The position numbers and the translations under genes are program-made. A stretch of 64,000 nucleotides of DNA from Takakia lepidozioides (lineage: Eukaryota > Streptophyta > Takakiopsida > Takakiales > Takakiaceae), in contig CM060734.1 in NCBI GenBank assembly GCA_030704615.1, forward strand, positions 28,538,042 to 28,602,041. Reading direction: 5' to 3'. Numbering within the stretch: position 1 is the stretch's first letter; every line of letters starts with the position of its first letter. This document shows, one piece after another, positions 10,701 to 20,500 of this stretch. The notes under the pieces are model-generated. The model was not told where the DNA came from. It searched no databases and was given only the letters and a program-made list of their open reading frames with translations.

Positions 10701-12150
10701 CTTCAGCAGCTAGAGCAGAGGCTCGCTGCCATGGCTACAGCTCAGGTGGTACCGGCTCTAAGGCCGGATGGTCCACCTCCTGCTCCTGAGGGAGGAGATA
10801 TGGGAGGTATGGGATTCATGTGTGGAGCAGCACTACCACTAGTGCAGGTGGAGTCTGCTGCAGCCGTGACTCGAGGAGCAGCACGAGTTCCTGAGCCACG
10901 AGGTGCAGAGGTGGAGTTGGATCCACAGCGTGGGGAGGCAAGCCGTCAGGCTAGGCTTCCTCAGTCATTCACATTGGCGGAGACAGTGTCGACGACACCC
11001 ATGGCACCTAGTTCTCGCCCGACTATTACCGAGGCGGAGGTTACTATGCCATTGGGGAGAGCTACACGGGCAGCACCACTACCTAGTGTTGCCAAGGCTA
11101 CGGCAGCTAGTGTGCTGTTAGGAGCGGCCACATCTGTGTGCCAGGCTCCATTGTTCTTGGCTACCATGATTGCGACGCCGGGGATAAGACCAGCTGAGGT
11201 GTTCAGGCTGGCAGCTACACTCTGTGAGAGTGGGGAGGTTACTTCATCTTCTGCGGAGATAGTGGGAGGTGTAGTGCCGGAGGGATCCTCGGATTTGAGG
11301 GTCAAGACTGCCACGGCGGCGCCATGGCAAGCTGCAGCTGCCAGGTTGATGGAGCTGCCAGCTAGGCCAGCCATTGAGCGCGCCATGGTGACACCTGGAG
11401 TTGTCATGTTAGACAACCAGGATGGCATTTTCTGTTTGAGTGGACCGACAGGCAAGAGGTACCGGCCACTGCGAGTCTTGTTGGACTCGGGAGTTCAGCC
11501 ACTGATGCTGGGCAGAGCTGCTATTGCAGGCTTGGGCCTCACGGAGGCGGATATGGAGCCTTGTCCTTTCCAGATATAGACGTCTCTGGGAGGATCGGAG
11601 CAGGCTCGGGGCATGACACGGCATGAGTTGGCTATCAGACTACGGCCGGATCACCCTACACATGGCTCAGTGATGCGAGCCAAGGCCATTGTGACAGACG
11701 CAGTCTCATACGATGTCCTGGTTGGTGGGGCAGTGTTGTACCCCATGGGCTTCACCCTGGATTTTTGGGAGGAGTCAGCTTCCTATAGGCCTGCATGGCA
11801 GTCAGGGGAGGGCCGGCGTGTGCAGCTCCCTGTGACGTTCATAGGAGGAGTTGCGGTTGCCCAGCGAGGCAAGATGCCGACACTAGCAGCATTCACAGCG
11901 GCAGTGAGTTGGCCTAGAGAGTTGCTTGAGGGCAATGCTCATTCAGAGGATGTACCACCTCCGGGAGAGCAGGATGACATGTATGGTATGGCGGAGTTGC
12001 CTACCATGGTTGCTCATACTCCATTGTGGGGCACGAGCAAGGATTTGCAGCGGGATGCTGATCGACGGGTGCAACAAGCCTGGGTGGAGGCTTTTGTACC
12101 GTCAAGAGAGGAGGAGAGTGTGGGGATTGCACCAGGACCACCTCAATTGT
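10701..12150 (+). pseudogene. Linker and aspartic protease region of the retroelement
   Basis: After the RGG-rich Gag tail comes about 240 residues of Ala/Pro/Thr-rich linker, then YRPLRVLLDSGVQPLMLG, a retropepsin-type active site (LLDSG with a hydrophobic lead). A TAG at 11577-11579 breaks the frame. The same frame resumes with VMRAKAIVTDAVSYDVLVG and VLYPMGFTLDFW, which resemble the second lobe of gypsy-type proteases. The expected role is cleavage of the Gag-Pol polyprotein inside particles. The TAG lies where a CAG would restore continuity, so a C-to-T change is likely. Confidence 0.6.
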
Positions 12151-12189
12151 CTCCATTGGACACCACACCTATTGTGTGGCAGTCTCCGG

Positions 12190-13376
12190 ATGAAGGCATT
12201 TGTCTTCTGGACTTGTTTGGCGGGATCAGCACCGGATTGGCTGCTTTGTTACAGGCAGGTGTACGAGTTCGGCGTTACCTGTATGTGGAGAGGGATGAGA
12301 CTGCACGACGCGTTTCACTTCGCCATGTTGCTCAGTTGGTGCAGCGGTACCCTGAGTTGTTGTCGGTGTCTGCAATTCGTGGATATCAGCAGGCCTTGCC
12401 AGCAGACATTTCGTTGCTGGGGGCGCAGGATTTGGAGCGGGTTGGCTCCATTGATCTGGTAGTGGCAGGTTGGCCCTACTAAGGGCATTCATCAGCCGGG
12501 CATGGCAATGGATTGCGAGACTCGAGGTCGGGTCTGTTTTGGGAGATGGTGCGGGTTTTGCGCCACTTGCAGCTTCATCAAGCTGTATCTCCAGCATACA
12601 TCTTGGAGAATGTGCCACTGATGGGCGATTCTCGGGCCAGGGTGATGGCCAGTGTGCATCAAGTCCGGTCGTGGCTTGGGTCAGCAGTGTTGCTAGATGC
12701 AGCTACAGTGGGGTCACGGGCTCATCGTCCACGGCTATGGTGGACTAACATGATGCCACCCGCACTGCTCAAGCGTGCATTTGATGGGGTGCAGCGGCCA
12801 GCACATCTCACAGTGGATAACATTCTGGACACAGGGAGGCAGTCTCAATGTGTGAGACACGATGACCGTTCGCCTTTGGCAGTGGTCAACAAGGTGGGTC
12901 AACCACGAGCAGCATTACCTACACTGCTCAGCTTCCCAGGATCGCATGCTTTCCGGGATAGTGGCCCTGGCCTCCTGTGGGATGCTCAGTTGCAGCAGTT
13001 AGTGGAGCCTAATGCTGACGAGCGTGAGCGGGCAATGGGTTTTACCACTGGTACCACGGCGGTGTCGTCTCTTTCTGAGGCATCACGTCGTCAAGTGTTG
13101 GGGCAAGCAATGGATCTCAATTGCTTGACCTGGATTATCAGCTTGGCTCTAGCTGAGCAATGCAGAGTGCGGAATACACTTCCCTCAATGGTCTCTCTGC
13201 CTACCGAGACGGTACAGGCAGTGAGTGGGGGCGAGCATATGAGGACCACGGGGTGCATGCATCCATGGCACACGTGGGAGGTGCTCGAGGTTCAGAGGGA
13301 GTTGGCAGCCAAGGCGGCTGTGATGGATGAGGTTGGGATTCTTCTCGAGTTGAGGAGGTCCTCAAGGATGAGATGA
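12190..13376 (+). pseudogene. Dnmt3/DRM-like C5 cytosine methyltransferase domain in the retroelement
   Basis: Motif I, LLDLFGGISTGLAALLQAG (SAM binding), is at about 12208. The motif IV region reads IDLVVAGWPY followed by TAA at 12479-12481, where G-x-P-C-Q is expected, so the catalytic Cys is Tyr and the next codon is a stop. The same frame continues with GHSSAGHGNGLRD, then motif VI YILENVPLMGDSRARVM (Glu-Asn-Val), motif VIII-like GSRAHRPRLWWTN, and motifs IX/X with RERAMGFTTG and SRRQVLGQAMDLN. The ENV-x-MG and AHRPRLWW signatures point to the Dnmt3-type group. An active copy would add methyl groups to cytosine, perhaps on the element's own cDNA. This copy should be inactive. Confidence 0.85.
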
Positions 13377-13603
13377 TGGGGCAGGATGATGCCTTGTCAT
13401 TGACTGAGCAGGTAGGGAGTACTGCTCAAGAGGTTGCAGCATAGCAACCACGGGACGCGTCCTCTACCTCTAAGCCCACTGGACTTAAGGTTGTAGTTAC
13501 GGAGGACAATTGGGAGCCTGACATTGGACCCATTGTCACCGGAGGAGAGAGACGACGTATACGGCGGTTCCTGAGGGCTTACAGGAATTGCTTTGCCTTC
13601 AGT

Positions 13604-14960
13604 TTGAAGGACTTGGGAGCACTGAAGGGTCAAGAGATCCGTATTGAGTTGGCCACTGACACGCCAATCTTTCGGAGACCCTATAGATACAGTGACATGG
13701 AGAGGTCTTTGATTCAGATGAGGACTCAAGATCTCTGGGAGGCAGGTTTGGTGGAGCTCTCTGGTGGAGAGTATGCTTCAGCCACACTGATGATGCCAGC
13801 CAAGAAGGATGTCTATGGCAATTGGACGGAGAGACGTATGTGCGGTGATTACCGGCCTGTAAATCGTCAGACCAAGTCCGATAAGTATGCCATGCCAACA
13901 CCAGAGGAGATCTTTGATGCCATCGGGCATGCTAAGGCCTTTAGCACTTTGGATTTACGATCCGGATATCACCATTGCCAATCAAGGAGGCGGACAAGCA
14001 GAAGACGGCATTCTGGGGGATCAATGAGCACGGCAAGGATTGCCTATATCAGTGGCGGTTCTTACCATTTGGGCTTAAGAATGCTCCTGCAGAGTTTCAG
14101 AGAGTCATGGATAGGATTCTAGCAGGGGTGGACTTTGCTCGGTGCTACATAGATGACATCATCATCTTTAGTGTTACGATGGAGGAGCATGAGAGACACC
14201 TTCAGGTGGTATTGGAGCGCTTGAGAGCGCACGGATTGAAGTTGCATCCGGGGAAGTGCAAGTTTTTCCACAACCAGATTGAGTATCTGGGTCACATGAT
14301 ATATCCTGGAGGATTGGGGGTACAGCAGACTAAGGTAGAGGCCATTGCACAAATTCCACGCCCCACGGATGTGAGCCGAGTTCGAGCTTTCATGGGGTTG
14401 GCAAACTATTATAGACGGTTTGTCAAGGGATTTAGTACCATTGCAAAGGCTCTAACCAAGCTGACCAAGGTGGACCAGGAGTGGCAGTGGGAAGATGAGC
14501 AGGAACGAGCTTTTCAAGAGCTCAAGGCGAGGTTGACCTCGGCGCCTATCTTGAGACGACCTATCAGGGGGCGTCCCTTTCAGCTGCATACGGATTGGAG
14601 CATGCTGGGGCTTGGAGCGGTGCTCACACAGGTGGATGATGAGGGAAGAGAGTTCGTAGTGGCTTACGCTAGCCGCTCAAACAACGCTGCAGAGGCTAAG
14701 TACAGCTCATATGAGGGAGAGTGCTTAGCTGCAGTGTGGGCCGTGGCACACTTCAGGTGCTATCTATACGGCAATCTTTTCACCCTTGTCACGGATCACC
14801 ACCACTCAAGTGGTTGATGGAGTCAGACAAGCTTACGGGGAAGCTTGCACGGTGGGCACTTATACTCCAGGAGTATGACTTTCAGGTTGTGCATCGACCG
14901 GGTTTGGTCAATCGGGATGCGGATGGATTGAGTCGCAATCCATGCATGAGCCAGCAGGAT
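13604..14960 (+). pseudogene. pol: Reverse transcriptase and RNase H of the retroelement, frameshifted
   Basis: RT motifs appear in order: IELATDTPIFRRPYRYS, RMCGDYRPVNRQT, FSTLDLRSGYHH, then after a one-base loss near 13970 the frame resumes with TAFWGINEHG, LPFGLKNAPAEFQRVMD and YIDDIIIFS (the catalytic YxDD, about 14145-14170). KFFHNQIEYLGHMI and the connection follow. RNase H starts at about 14575 with LHTDWSMLGLGAVL and retains YSSYEGECLAAVWAV. A further one-base loss at about 14805 shifts the frame before PLKWLMESDKLTGKLARW and VHRPGLVNRDADGLSR. Domain order and motifs are those of Ty3/gypsy. Both breaks would destroy the polyprotein unless they are sequencing errors. Confidence 0.9.
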
Positions 14961-15129
14961 GACACTGGAGCTCGGTGGCATGGTGAGACAAACGAGGAGA
15001 TGGTGCCGGGATGGCACGCATCTGCATTTTTGTGTATCTTGGCATCGGGAGGTCAGATTGGACCTACAACAGGGATGACTGTAGACGGAGTGTCTGAGGA
15101 CCCTGAGGCTAGTGATGAGCTAGGTGGTG

Positions 15130-16425
15130 CCAGAGATATACATGAGGATTCGGCTGTGTTGGACTACCTCCGCACGGGAGACACGGCAGCCATTATGACT
15201 GCCAGGGAGAGGGATCGGATCCTGCAACGAGCCAAGAGGTTCAAGTGGGAGGGGATACACCTACTTCGAGTGTGGGAGGATGGTCGGGTGAGGATTGTGC
15301 CTCACCCCACACAGCGTGCACGGTTAGTGCGGCATGCCCATGAGGAGTTGGGCATTTTGGAGTGCGACGCACTCACAGTTTACTGCAGGGCAGTATTGGT
15401 GGCGTGGTATGCATACAGAGGTGCAACAGTTTGTGGCTAGGTGCATGGTGTGTGACAGGGTGCGTGCTTCATTCAACGCCCCTACACCACAGTTGCATCC
15501 TTTACCAATCATGGGATTGGGCTACAGGTGGAGTCTTGACTTCGCAGGACCGTTGCCACTGACTATGCGCCACCACAGATATGTGTTGGTGATGGTGGAG
15601 CACTTCTCCAAGTGGATTGAGTTGGTTCCATTGCCTGACAAGGCTAGTGAGGGGGCTGCGTATGCATTCTTGGATCGTGTGCTTAGCCGATTTGGTGCTC
15701 CAGCTGAGGTACTCACGGACCAGGGAGAGAGTTCTTGGGGGAGTTTCAGGCTTTGTGTGATAAAGCCTTGATAGACCACCGCACCACTTCTCGGGATCAT
15801 CCTGAGGCCGATGGCTTAGCAGAGAGAGTTGTTCAGACGGTGAATAGGGGTTTGCGCAAGTATGGCTTGCAGAAGGGACACCTAGGAGATTGGGATCTTC
15901 AGGTTCCTTGGTTAGCCATGGGCTACAGGTTCAGCAAACAAGCATCACTTGCCTCCTTCTCACCATATTTCCTTCTCTTTGGCCGAGAGCCGGATTTGCC
16001 TGCAGCCATTCGTAGGGACACTGCTCAAGTCCTTAACCTTGACGATCCGGACATGTGGGTACGTGCATGTGATCAGCGTGCAGAGTTGTTCAAGAAAGTC
16101 ATGCCCATGGCTTTTGAGAACCTTGCCATTGCACAGCACCGTGATACGTTGAGGTATGCCACTATACGTGGTGGAGGATATCGTCCTGGGGTTCGGAGGT
16201 TTAGCCCTGGTGACTATGTTTATTTGCAGCAGACTGCTCCTACGACTCTGGATGTTACTGCAGGGCGTGTTATTCTGAGGGTTCGAGAGGTGTTGCCCTC
16301 AGGGGTCCTGATCTTAGAGGGTCGGGATGGCATGACTTGGAAAGACCATGTGCGTAATTGTGCGCCATGTCACCTTCCCAATGTCGATGGCAGAGTTGAC
16401 CCAAACTTGGCAGTGGTACCTGCAG
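15130..16425 (+). pseudogene. DDE integrase of the retroelement, frameshifted
   Basis: A zinc-binding N-terminal module has the His pair in RHAHEELG... and the Cys pair in ARCMVCDRV; single-base losses near 15350 and 15405 break it. The catalytic core has Asp in WSLDFAGPL (about 15540), Asp in VLTDQG (about 15718), a one-base loss near 15725, and Glu in EADGLAERVVQ (about 15820), completing the D,D-35-E triad. The C-terminal part includes RRFSPGDYVYLQQ, the GPF/GPY-type region of gypsy integrases. The function is insertion of cDNA into chromosomes. The presence of this integrase, and no tyrosine recombinase, is what makes the split terminal repeats unexpected. Confidence 0.88.
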
Positions 16426-16578
16426 GTTTGAGGTGCATGCTCTGTGGGTCTGCCAAAGGGGCAGCCACCATGCTGGTGTGTGATCGGTGCTCAAGGGGTT
16501 GGCATATGGGATGCTTGACACCACCCCTTGAGAAGGTTCCTGACGGAGATTGGTTGTGTCCACACTGCTTGGGATAGT
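16426..16578 (+). CDS. PHD finger fused to the integrase C-terminus
   Basis: The last about 50 residues of the integrase frame form a canonical PHD finger: Cys pair CMLC, Cys pair CDRC, WHMGC (His and Cys ligands), then LTPPLEKVPDGDWLCPHC with the invariant Trp two residues before the last Cys pair. It ends at a TAG at 16576-16578. PHD fingers read the histone H3 tail. At this position a gypsy chromovirus would carry a chromodomain, so targeting of integration to chosen chromatin is the likely job. That role is inference. The module itself is intact here. Confidence 0.88.
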
Positions 16579-16824
16579 GGCAGTAGACATGACTGGAGGC
16601 AGCTAACAAGACATGGGAGGCCAAGCTCATAGGAGTCAATACATGAGATCCCAAGCTCAAGTTCACAGGTTGCAAGACGGCGACTAACGATGGGGCAACT
16701 CTTGCACCCGGCCTCTTGATCTATCGAGTTTGAGTGTAGTAGGGATAGTGGTGGAGGACTTAGTGAGGCTATGGTCACTATCACATCTTGTGGCTACCTG
16801 GACTTAGAGGGACCTAAGCACCAG

Positions 16825-16836
16825 CTAGGGGGGCGA
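16825..16836 (+). promoter_or_regulatory. Candidate polypurine tract
   Basis: The run agctaggggggcga lies directly upstream of repeat B1, which starts TTGTGTGG. A plus-strand primer at this place implies that synthesis starts at B1 and not at A2. Confidence 0.5.
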
Positions 16837-17025
16837 TTGTGTGGACTAGTGACTGCCATAGTGGGCAGCGTAGTGGCAGCCTAGTGACTGACTAGTTGTA
16901 GCCTAGTGGTTGGACTAGTGGTTGGACTAGTGGTAGACTAGTGGTATACTAGTGTGTGGTGTGCACATGTGTTGTGTGGTTTTGGACAGCGATGTAGTTG
17001 TGTAGCGATATGTATGCGCACGACA
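16837..17025 (+). repeat. Repeat B1 (189 bp)
   Basis: Starts TTGTGTGGACTAGTGACTGC and ends CGCACGACA. It matches B2 (17355-17532) except for one extra 11-bp unit of the internal ...gactagtg... repeats. Only the dinucleotide GC separates it from A2, making the palindrome GACAGCTGTC at the B1/A2 junction. Confidence 0.9.
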
Positions 17026-17027
17026 GC

Positions 17028-17354
17028 TGTCAAGTTATTTTACCACTAGTGTGAAACTAGCTAGGAAATAGCTAGCTTTTACATATTGACATTTGGGATT
17101 GGCCCAAGTGTCAATCCAGGGGTCAAGGCAGATTTAGGCCCTGGAGTGGTTATCTTCACGGCAAGCGCGGGAGGCTCATCTTTCTCGAGTTGAGCCTCAC
17201 CGCGCCTAGCTATGGCGCCGTAGTGTGGATTCCCCATGGCGTGGGGTGCACTTGGCTTGACTTGTATTTGAGTGATGAGGTTATATATGCCTGAGTTTAT
17301 GCTTCAGCTTTGTGAGCTCGCATGAGCTTGTGCTTGTATTCTTCCTCTTTATCA
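17028..17354 (+). repeat. Terminal repeat A2 (327 bp)
   Basis: Identical by eye to A1 at 6592-6918, beginning TGTCAAG and ending TTTATCA. It is flanked by B1 on the left and B2 on the right. Confidence 0.92.
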
Positions 17355-17532
17355 TTGTGTGGACTAGTGACTGCCATAGTGGGCAGCGTAGTGGCAGCCT
17401 AGTGACTGACTAGTTGTAGCCTAGTGGTTGGACTAGTGGTTGGACTAGTGGTATACTAGTGTGTGGTGTGCACATGTGTTGTGTGGTTTTGGACAGCGAT
17501 GTAGTTGTGTAGCGATATGTATGCGCACGACA
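17355..17532 (+). repeat. Repeat B2 (178 bp), outer right end of the element
   Basis: Copy of B1 lacking one 11-bp unit. It ends ...CGACA, followed by GGTG (17533-17536), which matches GGTG before A1. Its outer end therefore behaves as the true end of the inserted DNA. Confidence 0.88.
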
Positions 17533-20500
17533 GGTGCAAAAGTAACCACATTCCCAATTCGAAGGCTGTTGGGGCACAAGAGGCCGCAACCACCGGGTTG
17601 AGGAACATGCCCAATTCCATTCTGGTGATATAGGGAACAGGCCGCGTAGCACGGCCCACAATTTAGCCACATATTGGTGGAGGCGACGATCCTTATGGGA
17701 CTTCTGGATAGAGTTCAGGTGCAGGTACCTGTGAGCCTCTAGAATAAGCACGCTCCAGTGGGAACTACAAAAGAACTTGCGTGAGCATGTAAAAAACATG
17801 TAAGTTCAGACATACACACGGTAATGGAAGGGGTAAGGACTTCACATGCAATACACGAAACATGCAATAAGGATGAAGAACACTTACTCATAAAAGACGG
17901 GCACAATAAGAGCATGAATGCCAGAAACCATCAAATTCTGAAAACGTGTCTCCTTCCATGTTTTTTTGGACTCACATGTACTACCATACTTCTTACAATG
18001 CTCTCAAAGTCCCAGCCAAGTAAAGGAATGCAAAGCTACATATTTACACGTTACATGGTGGGGAAGAAATAAGCCCTTCCAGATAATCAAAAATCTATCA
18101 TTCTACCACTAGTCCAACCCCTTGGATCTTGAAGATTATCCATGTCTTCCAGGCGCAAAGGCACCTACTTAGCTGACACATTTGTGAAGAACCACACATC
18201 AATGTTTCTGTTGTTGTGTTGTCCATGCTGCCTCCTGCCAAACAAATACGGAATCCCCCGAACAGCATGAATGTTACATGGTTTTGCCTTATATTGAATT
18301 GGGTGGTCACAACAAATTTTAGTTGGACCAGACCTTTCATTCAGGCCCGTTAGTATGGAAAACACAGGCACTGTACATGATCCACCACCATGCACACCCC
18401 TAAACCACACCATTACATATAAATGGTATGCCAATATATGCATTTCAGCCTTGTCTAGTGTTTGGTAATAGAAACAAGAAGAAGGTTATTAGTATGAACT
18501 TGTTCATTTTTAGGTTTTGGCTGCCTCCCCTATACAATAACATGATCCGAACTGTACCATGTAAACGGAAGAAAAGAGGGGTTGATTGTGATGTTGAACT
18601 CACAGTACGTCCTTCGTGGCCTTATGCAAGCTGCGAACATAGAGCATGGACAACAGGATTAATTTGATGCAGTGAATGGATGTCCTTCACAAAATTAAGT
18701 CTCCACACAGCAAACAACAAAATCAGGTGATGTGAATATTGAGTAAGGAAGCACTTGCTACATGGTGGTTTTGGATCTCCTCCCTGACTCTTCTGAACCT
18801 TGATTCTTTGTGCATCCTCCAATGCCAATTGAGCCTCTTTGGCTGATGCTGGTGGAGATGAGGCGGATGCGAGCAATGCAAGATTCTTGAAGGGGTATGG
18901 TTCCATCCTTAAAGTTTGAAGAGTGTGTATCATTCCCACAGGGTTGGCAGGGGGGGAAGGGAGTTTGCCTGTTTTATATCCGAACTGAAGGGGGGGGGGG
19001 GTTTGCCAACTTGATCCCACCTCTGTAAGCGCTGCTTCCATGGCCGGCTTGCAATCTTCAACGACCATTATGGAGTTGAGGGGGGTAGGAGTCAGGGGCT
19101 CATTAGCTGTCGCGGGCACAGTTTCTTGGGCAAAAGTTGGAGGATCAGGTGGAACAACCTGTGAACTGTTTAACGCCATCTCCATTTGTGTCATAGCCCC
19201 TGGTAAGTCCATATGAGGGAGATCATTGTCGTACCCACTTTGGTTGTTGCAAGGCAGGGATGTTGAGTTCGGGCCTTCATCATACCGCAAGACCGCTGTA
19301 AATGCATCAGGGGCAGCTGTAGCAGTTCCCAGATTGACTTCTTCACGCACCACATGCACTTCCGCAGATGGCTCAGTTTGGGGATGCAGGTGTTCAAGCA
19401 CAGTGACTGGAGTGGGGTTTGAATTGTCACAAGTCAGTAGGTGCTCTTCAACCAACACCATAACTCGTGCATCAAGAGAAGCATGGTCTTCTGTCCCATG
19501 TGGATGACCCTGGACAGTGCGCTCCACTTGTTGCCACATATAGACATTCCCATCTTCATGTGCAGGTTGTACTACGCCAAATGACAGTTTGTCCACTTCG
19601 CACACATTGGTCCACAATGCCGCAAGTTGTTCCGGGCCAGGGCTGTGGCTTCATGTATGGCAGCATTCATGAATGTATATTGATCACCTGCTCGACATTG
19701 CAATGGTGTGAATGAAAAATGGACTGACATAAAGACTACGAGAAAGTGCAGAATGAGTTGGGAAAGATGAACGGAGCGTACCAGGGGAAATGCGCATCCA
19801 ACCAATCCAAAAATCCTCCCGCTGCCTGAGACAGGTCTGAAATTGATCGAGGGCCGCTTCTCTAGTATCACAACTGGTGGCCCTACACCACAACGTCTGA
19901 AAGTGCTGGGGAAGTGCAATTGCCATGTCCCCGATTGTTCTAATTCTGATGATAGACAGATTTGCGTGTATTTTGTCCAATACACACTTCCGTTGGGCTT
20001 TGCTGTTTCCAGTGAGAGCATCAACGACTTTGTCCAACTTGAACTTGGCATTAATGGGGTCGAGCATATTGCCAAACATGAGAGACCCTACACTGAGCAG
20101 CGTAGCAGCAGATGTTTGGACAAGCCAGTGGCCAGGTTCAAACTGAGATAGTGATTGAAGCATGTGTGGTAGAGGACTATGGAAAATGGTGGAAATAGGC
20201 AAGTTCGGTCCACCTGGGTCATCCACATGATGCGGATCAATCTGAGGATCATAGGGGATGTGGCTGGCGAGTTCGTGTTTGCTCCTTGCCCAACCAGCGC
20301 AAGGGCGTCGATGATATGTTTGCATTCTTCCTGTGAATGATTCCAGCAGTCCAGGCGTTCAGTGCTCAACACAACCCATATCGGAGACCAACCCCATTTA
20401 TTATTTTCTTTCTCACGGAACCTCCGTTGATCCCATTCCTCCAATTTTCTTTTCATAAACGTCTTCTTCAATCCCAACAATTATGTCTATGCAGCAGAGA

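Larger units (their letters stand above)
6592..17532 (+). mobile_element. Ty3/gypsy retrotransposon with methyltransferase and PHD finger, split terminal repeats
   Basis: The element is 10,941 bp, bounded by TGT...ACA and GGTG on both sides. Its order is repeat A1 (6592-6918), long leader, gag with two zinc knuckles, aspartic protease, Dnmt3-like cytosine methyltransferase, RT/RNase H, DDE integrase, PHD finger, then repeats B1 (16837-17025), A2 (17028-17354) and B2 (17355-17532). The gag-PR-RT-RH-IN order and a DDE integrase make it Ty3/gypsy. The A1...B1-A2-B2 order is not that of an LTR element. Stops and frameshifts break most domains. Retrotransposons with captured DNMTs were reported in charophytes and dinoflagellates (de Mendoza and colleagues, 2018), so the fusion has precedent. 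It interrupts an exon of a minus-strand gene. Confidence 0.88.

Noticed and set aside
6592-17354. Ordinary 327-bp LTR element ending at A2
   Set aside because: B2 lies outside A2 and copies B1. GGTG flanks B2, while no duplication flanks A1 and A2 as a pair.
6592-17532. Classification as a DIRS/PAT element because of split repeats
   Set aside because: No tyrosine recombinase is present; the pol region ends with a DDE integrase.
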